Assembly: GCA_020636105.1 (NCBI GenBank)
Contig: JACJYL010000002.1
Coordinates: 1,764,001 to 1,828,000, forward strand
DNA length: 64,000 nt
Reading direction: 5' to 3'
Source of the DNA: Lewinellaceae bacterium
GTDB lineage: Bacteria; Bacteroidota; Bacteroidia; Chitinophagales; Saprospiraceae
The position numbers and the translations under genes were made by a program. The notes under the pieces were generated by a model. The model was given only the letters and a program-made list of their open reading frames with translations. It was not told the DNA's origin and searched no databases. Every line of letters begins with the position of its first letter. Position 1 is the stretch's first letter. Below, piece by piece: positions 42,581 through 51,600 of the stretch.

Positions 42581-43810
42581 ATGAGTGACCAGGAAAAAAG
42601 AATCCCAATTCCCCGAGTATTTAGTGAAGGGTTTTACGAAACCCAGCCTGAAACGCTGCAGGTGCAACAAAAAAACCAAAAGCTTTTTATCGGAATTCCC
42701 AAAGAAAGTACCCTCCAGGAAAATCGAGTGGCCCTGGCGCCTACATCTGTTGCTACCCTTGTAGCTCACGGACACAGGATCGTCATCGAAAGTGGCGCAG
42801 GAGAAAAGTCAAACTTCTCCGACCGCGACTATTCCGAGGCGGGAGCCGAAATGGCCCACAGCAAAGAACACGTTTACAAAGCAGAAGTCATCATAAAAGT
42901 GGCGCCCCCAACCCTGAAAGAGATCGAATTTATGCACCCCAACCAGGTACTTATCTCTCCCCTGCAACTGCCGATTATCTCTGCCGAATATATCAATAAG
43001 CTGCGCCAGAAGCGTGTCATTGCCCTGGCCATGGAATACATCAAAGACGAATCAGGCACTTTCCCTGTCGTGCGTATCATGAGTGAGCTGGCCGGCATCA
43101 GCGCCATGCTGACTGCTGCCGAACTGATGACCAAAAATCACGGTGGCAAAGGCACGTTATTGGGAGGCATATCCGGTGTACCCAGCGCCCACGTCGTCAT
43201 TCTGGGGGCCGGAATCGTCGCCGAATACGCCACGCGTGCCGCCCTCGGACTGGGAGCGGTAGTACGCATTTTTGACAATAACATCTATAAACTCAAACGC
43301 ATACAAAACCTCGTCGGACAAAGGCTTTCCACTTCCGCCATCAATCCGGTTTACCTGGAAAGGGAACTCATCAAAGCCGACGTAGTTATCGGGGCCATCC
43401 ATTCCGAATCAGGACGCACCCCGATGATCGTCAATGAAGACATCGTTCAGAAAATGAAAACAGGGGCTGTGATCATCGACGTGAGTATCGACCAGGGCGG
43501 CTGCTTCGCTACCTCTGAAGTCACCTCCCTCGACAAACCAACGTTTATCAAACACGGGGTCATCCACTATTGTGTGCCCAATATGGCTTCCAATGTTCCA
43601 CGAACCGCCTCCATCGCCACGAGCAACATACTCACTCCTATTCTGCTCAAGGCGGGAAGCACCGGTAGCATTGAGTATTTGTTTTTCAACAACGTGGGCC
43701 TGCGCCATGGTATCTATACGTACAAGGGCTGCCTGACCAACGAATACCTGGGCCGCAGGTTTAACATCAAATCGACGGATCTTGATCTGCTCATGACCTC
43801 AAGTTTGTAA
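42581..43810 (+). CDS. ald: Alanine dehydrogenase
   Basis: Ald catalyses reversible NAD-dependent deamination of L-alanine to pyruvate. The 409 residues carry the substrate-binding GIPKESTLQENRVALAP, the K in EVIIKVAPP, the NAD motif VILGAGIVAEYATRAALGLGA, and the DVSIDQGGCFATSE segment, with a catalytic histidine region near YCVPNMASNVPRTAS. It has an N-terminal extension of ~38 residues ahead of the usual start and a variant middle (SGVPSAHVVILGAG), as in Bacteroidota Ald proteins. It is probably cytoplasmic and used in nitrogen metabolism. It lies downstream of tsaE. Confidence 0.92.
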   Translation: MSDQEKRIPIPRVFSEGFYETQPETLQVQQKNQKLFIGIPKESTLQENRVALAPTSVATLVAHGHRIVIESGAGEKSNFSDRDYSEAGAEMAHSKEHVYKAEVIIKVAPPTLKEIEFMHPNQVLISPLQLPIISAEYINKLRQKRVIALAMEYIKDESGTFPVVRIMSELAGISAMLTAAELMTKNHGGKGTLLGGISGVPSAHVVILGAGIVAEYATRAALGLGAVVRIFDNNIYKLKRIQNLVGQRLSTSAINPVYLERELIKADVVIGAIHSESGRTPMIVNEDIVQKMKTGAVIIDVSIDQGGCFATSEVTSLDKPTFIKHGVIHYCVPNMASNVPRTASIATSNILTPILLKAGSTGSIEYLFFNNVGLRHGIYTYKGCLTNEYLGRRFNIKSTDLDLLMTSSL

Positions 43811-43815
43811 ACCAG

Positions 43816-44025
43816 CATAGCACGAGATGACTCCTTTTGCCTGCTCGTAATGCACGCCTGGCGAAGAAGTCACCTCAAGCAACCAGCAAACGAGCAACCA
43901 GTAACAAGTAACAAGTAACCAGTAACAAGATGCCCCCTTTTGCGTTTTCACAAGGCCCCCACGGCGAAGAAGTCACCTCAAGCAACCAGCAACAAGTAAC
44001 CAGTAACCAGTAACAAGTAACCAAC
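43816..44025 (+). repeat. Double composite repeat with heptanucleotide runs ending at a start codon
   Basis: The unit GGCGAAGAAGTCACCTCAAG followed by CAACCAG/CAACAAGT heptamers occurs twice (~43867-43929 and ~43969-44025). Each is preceded by a CCTTTTGC-containing stretch. The second heptamer run ends at the ATG at 44026. It is the same composite, in the same orientation to the gene, as at 17751-17950. Confidence 0.88.
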
Positions 44026-44628
44026 ATGAATCTCATCTACACCTTCGACCTCGCCGGTACTTTTGTTTTCGCCATCAGTGGTGCATTGACTGCCATCCAG
44101 AAAAAATTTGACGTGTTTGGAGCGGCGGTCATCGCTTTTGTTACTGCTGTCGGCGGTGGTACGCTCCGGGATGTACTCATTGGCAGCACCCCGGTAGGAT
44201 GGATGTTAGATACCAATTATCTGGCCGTCATTACCTTCGCTGTGGTCTGTAGTTATATATTCCTCAATCCCATACAAAAACTGCGCAAGACCATGTTTTT
44301 ATTCGACACCATCGGCATCAGCCTGTTCACGGTATTGGGGCTGGAAAAGACCTTGTCGCTGGAACTCTCCATGGCCATCGCCATCATGATGGGGGCTGTA
44401 TCGGCCGTCTTTGGCGGCGTGATCCGGGACATTTTGTGCAATGAAGTTCCCCTCATTTTCAGAAAGGAAATTTACGCTACCGCCTGCATCTTTGGCGGAG
44501 TAACCTATATGATTTTACGTCATTTTGAAGTAAACTATCACGTAAGCCTGATTTTTACCGCAATTCTTATTAGCTTTATTCGCATAATGGCTGTGAAGAA
44601 AGACTGGTCACTGACCATCAAAAAGTAA
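44026..44628 (+). CDS. TRIC-type cation channel family membrane protein (UPF0126/YicG-like)
   Basis: This 200-residue inner-membrane protein has seven hydrophobic segments in the two-fold repeat typical of prokaryotic TRIC channels: FDLAGTFVFAISGALTA with the later GGGTLRDVLIGSTPVGWM, and FDTIGISLFTVLGLEKTL with GGVIRDILCNEVPLIF. The paired GGxxRD motifs are the family hallmark. Prokaryotic TRIC proteins form trimers that conduct K+ and other cations. The heptamer repeat directly abuts the ATG. The patatin gene follows after 27 bases, so the two are probably one operon. Confidence 0.9.
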   Translation: MNLIYTFDLAGTFVFAISGALTAIQKKFDVFGAAVIAFVTAVGGGTLRDVLIGSTPVGWMLDTNYLAVITFAVVCSYIFLNPIQKLRKTMFLFDTIGISLFTVLGLEKTLSLELSMAIAIMMGAVSAVFGGVIRDILCNEVPLIFRKEIYATACIFGGVTYMILRHFEVNYHVSLIFTAILISFIRIMAVKKDWSLTIKK

Positions 44629-44655
44629 AAATCTTCAAACAACAATCCAAAACCC

Positions 44656-46725
44656 ATGCGCTACGACGAAGTAATAACAAAAGAAGATATGCGCCTGCGG
44701 GAGCGCCGGCAGAAATTATTTGGCAAAGAAAGTGCCGATAAATTAGATCAAAATCGCTTTGGCATTGCCCTTTCCGGCGGTGGAATCCGTTCTGCAACCA
44801 TCAACCTGGGGCTCTTAAAGACCCTCAACCGATTTGGCATTTTGAAAAAAAGCGATTATCTCTCCACTGTTTCCGGGGGAGGATATACGGGCTCTTACAT
44901 TCATGCCACGCTCAAGAATGAAGGCAGTTACGATGCCCTTTTCCAGGAAAAACACATAAAGTACATGCGTTCACGGGGAGAGTACCTTTTCCCCGGGACC
45001 GGGCTAAGAAAGTTATGGAACCAGTTTGTACTGATGGTCAGTTATGTAACCAGTTTGTTGATGAGCCTGGTCAGCCCGTTGATCATCGTCCTGTTTCTCA
45101 CCGGCATCTGGATGTTTGTGGATGAGACCTTCGATAGCAATTCTGCCGGTTTGAATGAGGATTTGCAATGGCTCTTCAGGTACGGGGGCCTTACCGTGCT
45201 GGGAATCTTCACAATCCACTTTTTCCTCAATGTGCTGCTGAATTTCCAACTGGATGTCTCCTCCTGGCTCAGCAAGGTCGAGACGGTCGTCATTGGGCTG
45301 GCATTAATGATCATCACCTGGTTTTACCTTTTCAACATCCAGCGCATGGAAGCGCCGAGCCTCGACACCATTATTCCCTACCTGGGTTTTGGGGTGCTTT
45401 TGGGAGTATTGGGCTTGTTTACCAACCCCAATGCTACGAGTTTTCACCGTTTTTACCGCAAACAACTGTCTGATGCCTTTTTGAACTTTGCCGGTCCTTA
45501 CCGCAATGTGCTGATCAAAGATCTTTGCAACACTGCCTCTGACCAACCGAGTGATTATTCGGCGCCTTATCCGCTCATCAATACCTGCCTGAATCTACAG
45601 TCTTCCAATGACCCCAATTTCAAAGGCACCAAGGCCAGCGACTACTTCCTGTTATCGCCATTGTATTGCGGTGCCAAACTGACCGGGTACATCCCCAGCG
45701 CTGAGACCATAGGGTACAAAAGCATGACGCTTCCTGCCGCCGTCACCATCTCCGCAGCAGCAATCAACCCGGGCATGGGCATTTATTCCAACAAGACCAT
45801 GAGCATTCTCACTACCCTGCTGAATCTTCGCCTTGGCTACTGGACCTGGAATCCGATAAAGCTAAAAAACAACATCCTGCACATCGTCTGGTGGCCGTTG
45901 TATTTCTTTTACGAGCTGTTTTCTCTCATAGGTACTGATAACAGGATGGTCAACATCTCCGATGGGGGACATATTGAAAACCTGGCCGTCTTTGAGTTGC
46001 TGCGCCGCAAGTGCCGTCTCATCATCGCCATCGATGCCGGCGCCGACCCTGATTTCACTTTCGCCGACCTGGAAAACCTGACCATCCGTGCCCGCAACGA
46101 GCTGGGCCTGGAGATCCGGTTCCGAGAGGGCAACATCCCGGAAGAGACCATCCGCCCGAATCCGTCACACGGGTATTCCCGCAAGCGTTTTGCCATTGCC
46201 GACGTGTACCAGCTATGGGATAAGGTAGTCAAGGAAGGAAAAGAGGTGATAGAGCATTACAAAAACAAAAAGATCAGCACTTTTGTGTATGTAAAATCCA
46301 GTGTGACCGCCCCGATGGGCAAGCCGGAACTTTCTCCTGACGATCACCTTAAATACGGCACCTACAAATACAAAATCTACCACCCGAACTTCCCCCACGA
46401 ACCGACCTCCGACCAGTTTTTCGACCCCATCCAGTGGGAGGCCTACTACCAGCTCGGCCAATATATCGGGGCTGACATCCTGGATTTTGATAATTTGGAA
46501 AGCGATGAAAAACAGGAAGAAATCTCTATCGAACAGCTGATCGCCCACTTCGATGAGGCGGATGCCCTGTTTGGAAAGGTCATCCCGGAAGAAGAGGATA
46601 TTTTCGCTCCGGTGGAGCCTGCGCCTTCCCGCGAACGCGGCGCTATCGAAGAAGAAACAGAAATCCAGCCTGCAAAGGATGTGAAGGAAGTGGTGCTGGA
46701 TAAGAAGGTGGATTATACGATGTAA
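44656..46725 (+). CDS. Membrane-anchored patatin-like phospholipase
   Basis: The 689-residue protein has an oxyanion motif SGGGIRS (residues 40-46). The nucleophile candidate is Ser73 in TVSGGGY, where threonine replaces the first glycine of the usual GxSxG. The second catalytic residue is Asp in SDGGHIENLAVFE (~434). Between them a block of about four membrane helices (~110-260) is inserted, an unusual arrangement that would place the lipase at the inner membrane. There is no signal peptide. The C-terminal ~90 residues are acidic. It lies 27 bases after the TRIC-channel gene. Its stop codon lies in an AAATGTA-type heptamer repeat. Substrate unknown; lipid acyl hydrolase by family. Confidence 0.85.
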   Translation: MRYDEVITKEDMRLRERRQKLFGKESADKLDQNRFGIALSGGGIRSATINLGLLKTLNRFGILKKSDYLSTVSGGGYTGSYIHATLKNEGSYDALFQEKHIKYMRSRGEYLFPGTGLRKLWNQFVLMVSYVTSLLMSLVSPLIIVLFLTGIWMFVDETFDSNSAGLNEDLQWLFRYGGLTVLGIFTIHFFLNVLLNFQLDVSSWLSKVETVVIGLALMIITWFYLFNIQRMEAPSLDTIIPYLGFGVLLGVLGLFTNPNATSFHRFYRKQLSDAFLNFAGPYRNVLIKDLCNTASDQPSDYSAPYPLINTCLNLQSSNDPNFKGTKASDYFLLSPLYCGAKLTGYIPSAETIGYKSMTLPAAVTISAAAINPGMGIYSNKTMSILTTLLNLRLGYWTWNPIKLKNNILHIVWWPLYFFYELFSLIGTDNRMVNISDGGHIENLAVFELLRRKCRLIIAIDAGADPDFTFADLENLTIRARNELGLEIRFREGNIPEETIRPNPSHGYSRKRFAIADVYQLWDKVVKEGKEVIEHYKNKKISTFVYVKSSVTAPMGKPELSPDDHLKYGTYKYKIYHPNFPHEPTSDQFFDPIQWEAYYQLGQYIGADILDFDNLESDEKQEEISIEQLIAHFDEADALFGKVIPEEEDIFAPVEPAPSRERGAIEEETEIQPAKDVKEVVLDKKVDYTM

Positions 46726-46747
46726 AATATCAAATGTAAAATGTAAA
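46720..46747 (+). repeat. Heptanucleotide repeat (ATGTAAA)n spanning a stop codon
   Basis: Four 7-base units (ATGTAAA, ATATCAA, ATGTAAA, ATGTAAA) begin at 46720; the first contains the patatin stop codon TAA (46723-46725). Confidence 0.65.
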
Positions 46748-46774
46748 AGTGGCTGCTGGGTGCTTTTTAATCGT

Positions 46775-46835
46775 TGCTCCGAGGTGAAATCTTCGAGCGA
46801 GGCACAAGGAAAAGCATAAGGTATCATCTCGGTTT
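46775..46835 (-). repeat. Degenerate copy of the GAGGTGACATCTTCGCC composite unit
   Basis: GTTGCTCCGAGGTGAAATCTTCG and AAGGTATCATC recur here in the order seen at 17885-17945. It directly adjoins hairpin array 2. Confidence 0.6.
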
Positions 46836-46937
46836 AGCAAATCCGACCCCGCAAGCGGAAACACCCCCGAATTTGACGGGGTGGAGTTTTGTGTCGGATT
46901 AACTTTTTTCGTCAAATCCGACCCCGCAAGCGGGGTG
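46836..46937 (-). repeat. Array 2 of 42-bp hairpin repeats (one full core, 33-bp spacer, half-core)
   Basis: In the transcribed (minus) direction a half-core (46911-46937, with CCCCGCTTGCGGGG) is followed by a 33-base spacer (46878-46910) and one full core (46836-46877). The 75-base period is the same as array 3, and the spacer begins with the same eight bases (GGGGTGGA on +) as one array-3 spacer. It starts 60 bases after the stop of the small gene at 46998-47174. Confidence 0.85.
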
Positions 46938-46997
46938 TATTGTTGTTTCAGGGGGAGATGAGGCTGGGCAATTTTTTTTGTTTTAAAGCTGGTTTGT

Positions 46998-47174
46998 TCA
47001 ATTGGTCAGTATTCTGCGCACGGCAAAAAACACCCCCAACGCCAATAGCAGGATAATGAACAAAAAAAAGGGGGCATCATCGTGCAGGTTGTAGAGCGTG
47101 TCTTCCAGTTTCAGGTAGCCCATGTAGCCCATTCCGGCCAGCAGGATCATTCCGAGTATGCGTTTTGCAATCAT
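46998..47174 (-). CDS. Small two-span membrane protein (58 residues)
   Basis: The frame encodes a basic N terminus (MIAKRILG), a hydrophobic segment (MILLAGMGYMGYL), a short acidic loop (KLEDTLYNLHDDAP), a strong membrane helix (FFLFIILLLALGVFFAV) and a basic end (RRILTN). This topology, with positive charges at both ends, is convincing for a small inner-membrane hairpin protein. It stands alone in the gap between the patatin and EEP genes. I recognise no family. Its 3' side carries hairpin array 2. Confidence 0.65.
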   Translation of the reverse strand: MIAKRILGMILLAGMGYMGYLKLEDTLYNLHDDAPFFLFIILLLALGVFFAVRRILTN

Positions 47175-47329
47175 TTTTGTGCATTTTAATTTTGGGGCAA
47201 ATATGGGGAAGATTTGGGAAGATGTTTGTGATGGAGGTTACGGAAGGGAAGGGGTGCGTCCAAATCCAATGTAAACTTTAGACTGCTTTTGTGATAGTAT
47301 CCAATTCTTAACTTAAATCTGGTTTGATT

Positions 47330-48166
47330 TTAATTAAAGAGCACCCCATACCTCCCCCAAACGGGCAAATGATCCGAAATTCCCCTCGCTTTTTCGAGTT
47401 GATCACAATCCCCCACAAAATCAACTACCCCCGATTCCAGGTTTTCAAAATACCGATGCTGGAACAGCATAAAATCAATGGCATGGTATCGGTACTCCCC
47501 TGCTCCGTTGCATTTCTGCTTCAAGGTTGTTTTTTCCAGGTATAAATTAGCTGAGAAACCATTGTTAAACAAGGGTTTAAAAACCGCCTCATCCGTTTCT
47601 GTATTAAAATCTCCGGCTATGATCAGAGGATAACCCGGTAATTTTTGAGGGTAGGCATAAAACGTTTGTATTTCCTCTGTCGGGTCGTCCTTATGGGTTC
47701 TGGAATGAAAATTGACGATGATGAAGGTTTTTCCTTTCACCTGGAATTTGGCCAGGTAGGGTTCCCTATCCACAATGCTCTTATCATCTTGGGCAAGCCA
47801 TGGCCGTCCCAATAGCTTTACCTTTGAGGTTTTCCATAAAAAAGCGTAACGTTCAGTTTTGTAGGGAGGGCTATCGGTTGGATCGCTGATGCGATAATCC
47901 CATTTGCTGCCCATCCTGTTCAGTTCATCAGCCAGCCGGGCAACAGCCTGGGCACCGCCGTTTCCTGATACCACTTCCTGAATGGCCGCTATATCGTAAT
48001 TGCGGAGAATGTTGGCCATAAAGGTAATTTCTTCAGAGTCCTTGGACTTTCCTAAATTCTGGATATTCCAGGATAACAGCGTAAATTGTTCCTGCCCGAC
48101 AAGACTTGAGGCCAGGAGTAAGAAAAGCAGCATGCTTTTCCATCTTTGTACAGATTTCTTTATCAT
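47330..48166 (-). CDS. Secreted endonuclease/exonuclease/phosphatase (EEP) family protein
   Basis: This 278-residue protein has a signal peptide (LLFLLLASSLVGQ) and the DNase I-like fold. Metal and catalytic motifs are visible: SWNIQNLG (Asn), AIQEVV (Glu), NFHSRTH (His), IIAGDFNTE (Asp, Asn) and the terminal SDHLPVW (Asp-His). All core residues are present, so hydrolysis of phosphodiesters or phosphomonoesters outside the cytoplasm is expected. Nucleic acid is the likeliest substrate, given the small size and GDFNTE loop. It is transcribed toward the small membrane gene and preceded by hairpin array 3. Confidence 0.9.
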   Translation of the reverse strand: MIKKSVQRWKSMLLFLLLASSLVGQEQFTLLSWNIQNLGKSKDSEEITFMANILRNYDIAAIQEVVSGNGGAQAVARLADELNRMGSKWDYRISDPTDSPPYKTERYAFLWKTSKVKLLGRPWLAQDDKSIVDREPYLAKFQVKGKTFIIVNFHSRTHKDDPTEEIQTFYAYPQKLPGYPLIIAGDFNTETDEAVFKPLFNNGFSANLYLEKTTLKQKCNGAGEYRYHAIDFMLFQHRYFENLESGVVDFVGDCDQLEKARGISDHLPVWGRYGVLFN

Positions 48167-48296
48167 TGGGTCGATGATTCACTAATTTAAAAGATACCAT
48201 TACCTATTCTAATCTCCTCTTTTCAAATAATTCCAATTTTTTCCTAAAAACCCGGTACCAGCCCCTTCCTGCTTTGTTTTCGGCTTGACGCTCCTC

Positions 48297-48624
48297 GTCA
48301 AATCCGACCCCGCAAGCGGAAACACCCCCGAATTTGACTGCTTGAGTTTTGTTTGCTTCTTGACTCTCTTTGTCAAATTCGACCCCGCAAGCGGAAACAC
48401 CCCCGAATTTGACGGGGTGGAGTCTGGTTTTAGATTCATGTTCCTCGTCAAATCCGACCCCGCAAGCGGAAACACCCCCGAATTTGACTGCTTGAGTTTT
48501 GTTTGCTTCTTGACTCTCTTTGTCAAATTCGACCCCGCAAGCGGAAACACCCCCGAATTTGACTGCTTGAGTTTTGTTTGCTTCTTGACTCTCTTTGTCA
48601 AATTCGACCCCGCAAGCGGGGTAG
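48297..48624 (-). repeat. Array 3 of 42-bp hairpin repeats (75-bp period, four full cores and a half-core)
   Basis: Full cores start on the + strand at 48297, 48372, 48447 and 48522; the half-core is 48597-48624. The three spacers at 48339, 48489 and 48564 are identical (33 bases, TGCTTGAG...CTCTTT), while that at 48414 differs. Cores with GTCAAATTCG pair perfectly with CGAATTTGAC over 10 bp. Two cores read GTCAAATCCG, which on the transcribed minus strand becomes a U-G wobble rather than a mismatch. The array begins 9 bases after the CotH-protein stop codon. Apparent proteins across it are artefacts of the repeat. Confidence 0.93.
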
Positions 48625-48633
48625 TAGGGAAGG

Positions 48634-51600
48634 TTATTGGGTTAGGAGGAGGCGGGCGGCAAAGATGGTTTGCCCTGTTTCCACGCGTATCCCATACACC
48701 CCAGCGGGAAGCCTGTTGCCGCCGGCATCGTGGCCGTTCCAGCGAAATTCATCACCCTGGGTGGTGGTCTCAAAACACTGACGGCCATCGGCGGCGAAAA
48801 TCTGTATCGCCCAGGGCGCCGCTGTGACGGTTTTCGGGCGGATGAGAGTATAATCCCGGAAAGGATTGGGGTAGATGTCCAGCCCTTCTTTAATCGACGG
48901 AGATTGAGTGGCCGTGAGGCTGCTGTTAGGCTGTCCCGGGGTACCCGTGTTTACCGAGGAGGCCTGCCAGCTTTGGGGCAGGGCGTTGTCGTAATTGTAA
49001 TAGATGAGCTCCAGGCTGGGGCCTTCACCATTGGGTGCAACAGGCCAGGGGAGGCTGACACCGTAAGCCACAGAATCTACCAGCATGCCTGCTGCATCGT
49101 AAAGTCGGACGGCATCACCGCTGCTGCCGAGACCAAAATCAAACTCACCGGCGTAAGGGGCCACATCAGGGTGAATGGCCTCAAATTTATCTGAATCCTG
49201 GCACAATACCAGGTAGCCATAAGCAGGGATCACTGTGCCTTCTGGAATCAAAAAAGCATGAGCATCATCATCATCCTTCATCACCCAGGCCGACAGGTCG
49301 ATGGCATTGGCGGTGGGGTTGAGCAGTTCCACCCAGTCGCCTGCATTGGCCCAGGAGGGAGAATTGTAATTGATCTCGTTGATGACGATGCTGGTCACAG
49401 CGCTACCCTCCGCGAAGTAGGCAAAAATATTGGTTCCTTGCGTGATGTCTACCTCGATGGTTTCCGAGGTCAGCGTCTGACCGTTGACCTCCCAGTGATC
49501 GAATACATAACCGACGTTGGGCTGTGCCGTCAGCCGGATGGGAACGGTCTGAAAATAAACGCCCGACCACTGGGGCTCGTACAGGGTCAGTGTATTGAGC
49601 CGGATGATGCCACCCGTTTCGGGGATCCTGTTGACCCCCACGGCATATTGAGCCGGCAGGTTGAACTTCGTCCGGATATGGTTGCGCAGGTAATATACCC
49701 TGACGTTGGCAAAATTTTTCATCTTTTCGATCTCCTGGCTCCATGTCCAAATGTTCGGTCCCTGCCATTGACTGGAATGACGCGGCATTTCCGATTCTAT
49801 CCTTTCTGCCACGATATCGATGTGGTTTTTTACGGTCAGGGCTTTAAAGCTGGTATTCATCAGGTCGGCAAAGCGGTTGATGAAATAGTTCCGGAATTCA
49901 ATATTCTGGAGCAACCGCCTCAACAGATAGGTGGACCAGGGCGGGTTGGGCCAGTCGGGGCCATTGGTAGCCGTTGCAAATTCCAGGGTGTTGTTCAAAT
50001 AATTGGCATCGGCCCAGGTACTGAAGCCGAAATCCGTATCAAACAATATCCACCGCCACTTGCCGCCATCGGAATGGGATCGCCAGAATTTGATGTTGTT
50101 GCCCGGCCAGTCCTGATTGTCAAAATAAATTTCTGCGATAGTGTAATCGGCAAAGTTGCTGATATCCATCCGCTCGCTTACCGCCTCGTAATTGGCTGAC
50201 TGGGCAATGTCATTCGTTTGCAAAAAACTGATCATATCCAGGTAAGCGGCGTTGCTGCCTTCAACGGGAGAAGCATTTCCTTCCAGCAAATCAATATTGC
50301 TGGCCGGGACTCCGTGATTGGCTTCGAGGAAATCTTCGTTGACCTTTTCACGGATGTTATGTATGCCCCAATACTGACCATTAAGGTACATCACTGCCGG
50401 ACGGTAGGCCTGTAGATCAATATCCAGGTTCCTCACCAGGCTCGACATCATGCCGTCCCGCATCATGGACGTATTCCAGTCGTTGCCGCTATTGCGTAAT
50501 ACGAGGGAGTGAAATTGATCAATGGGTTTATCATCGAACAAATGATATTCAATGGCATCATCCCCATATTCACTCCTCATGAAAATGGATAGTGACTTTT
50601 GGGCATTACCCCGGCTCCATCCGCCGAATATACTGATGCCGCAATTGACGGAAAAAGCCGTTTGGCCGGAAGGCTCCATCATCGTAATATGGGCAGGACG
50701 CTCCCAGTCTTCCCAGAAATTGGCCCCGAAAAAAGGAAAGTTATTGTCATAATTGGTCCCCAGGGCATAAATGCCGGTCTGGTTGCTCCACAAATTCTCG
50801 GGATCGGTGGTCAGGGAAATGACCGGCAGATCATGGGGTGAGTCAAAGAGGTAGGTACGTGACGTTATCCGCCCCTGGAGTGCTCCCGTTTTGGTGATCC
50901 GTGCCTTGACCACCTTATTGCTGGAAATATTGATGGGCAGGGAATAAATGGCACTGGAGGCCGTCGGATCCGCACCGTTTAGGGTATATCGTATTTGTTC
51001 TCCCTCACCGGCCCCGGAAAGAACCAGGCTTTGAGTAGAAGTCAGGAACATCTGGTTGAGGGAAAACTGCACTTCATGATCTACAATCTCTGAATAATAG
51101 GTGCCTCCGTTGGGAGCTTCCGGTGTTGGATTGGCAAAATAAACGAGTTCGTCAGGATTATTCAACAGGCGGCCGAAAGAATAATTGGCAGGAAAAGATC
51201 CAAAGGTCAGGGAATCTACCACCCCTTCTACGTCATGGGTGAGATACAAAGTCTCCCCGCCGGAAGATAATTTAAAATTGGTATGCAGCCGCCCGCCTTC
51301 CAGGTAAACATCATTGGACAAAGGTTCATTTAAACTGACGGGTTGAACATATCCAAGGGTGAGAATAGGAATGCCCGACATATCCGAAGAAACTGCACCA
51401 ATGTTATGTACCTGTACGGCCAGTACATTATCTCCTTCCACCAGCAGGCTGGTCATCTCCGACAGGTTGAATGCTTCGGGGGAACCTCCGTTGTAGATCG
51501 CGGCTTCATGGTCAGACCCAGCGGTCTGGTTGTAGGAAACCATAACCCCCGGGGTGCCAATATTGGCCCGGGCGATCTCGGTACCGTTGAGGTAAGCTAC

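Noticed and set aside
48209..48601. A 130-residue reading frame with repeated NSGVFPLAGS words
   Set aside because: It is a translation of the hairpin array, whose 75-base period is divisible by three; the opposite strand and the other arrays give similarly repetitive frames, and there is no independent sign of coding.
48297..48624. CRISPR array
   Set aside because: Three of the four complete spacers are identical, no cas genes are in the window, cores are palindromic over 10 bp at both ends, and related arrays follow stop codons in fixed orientation.
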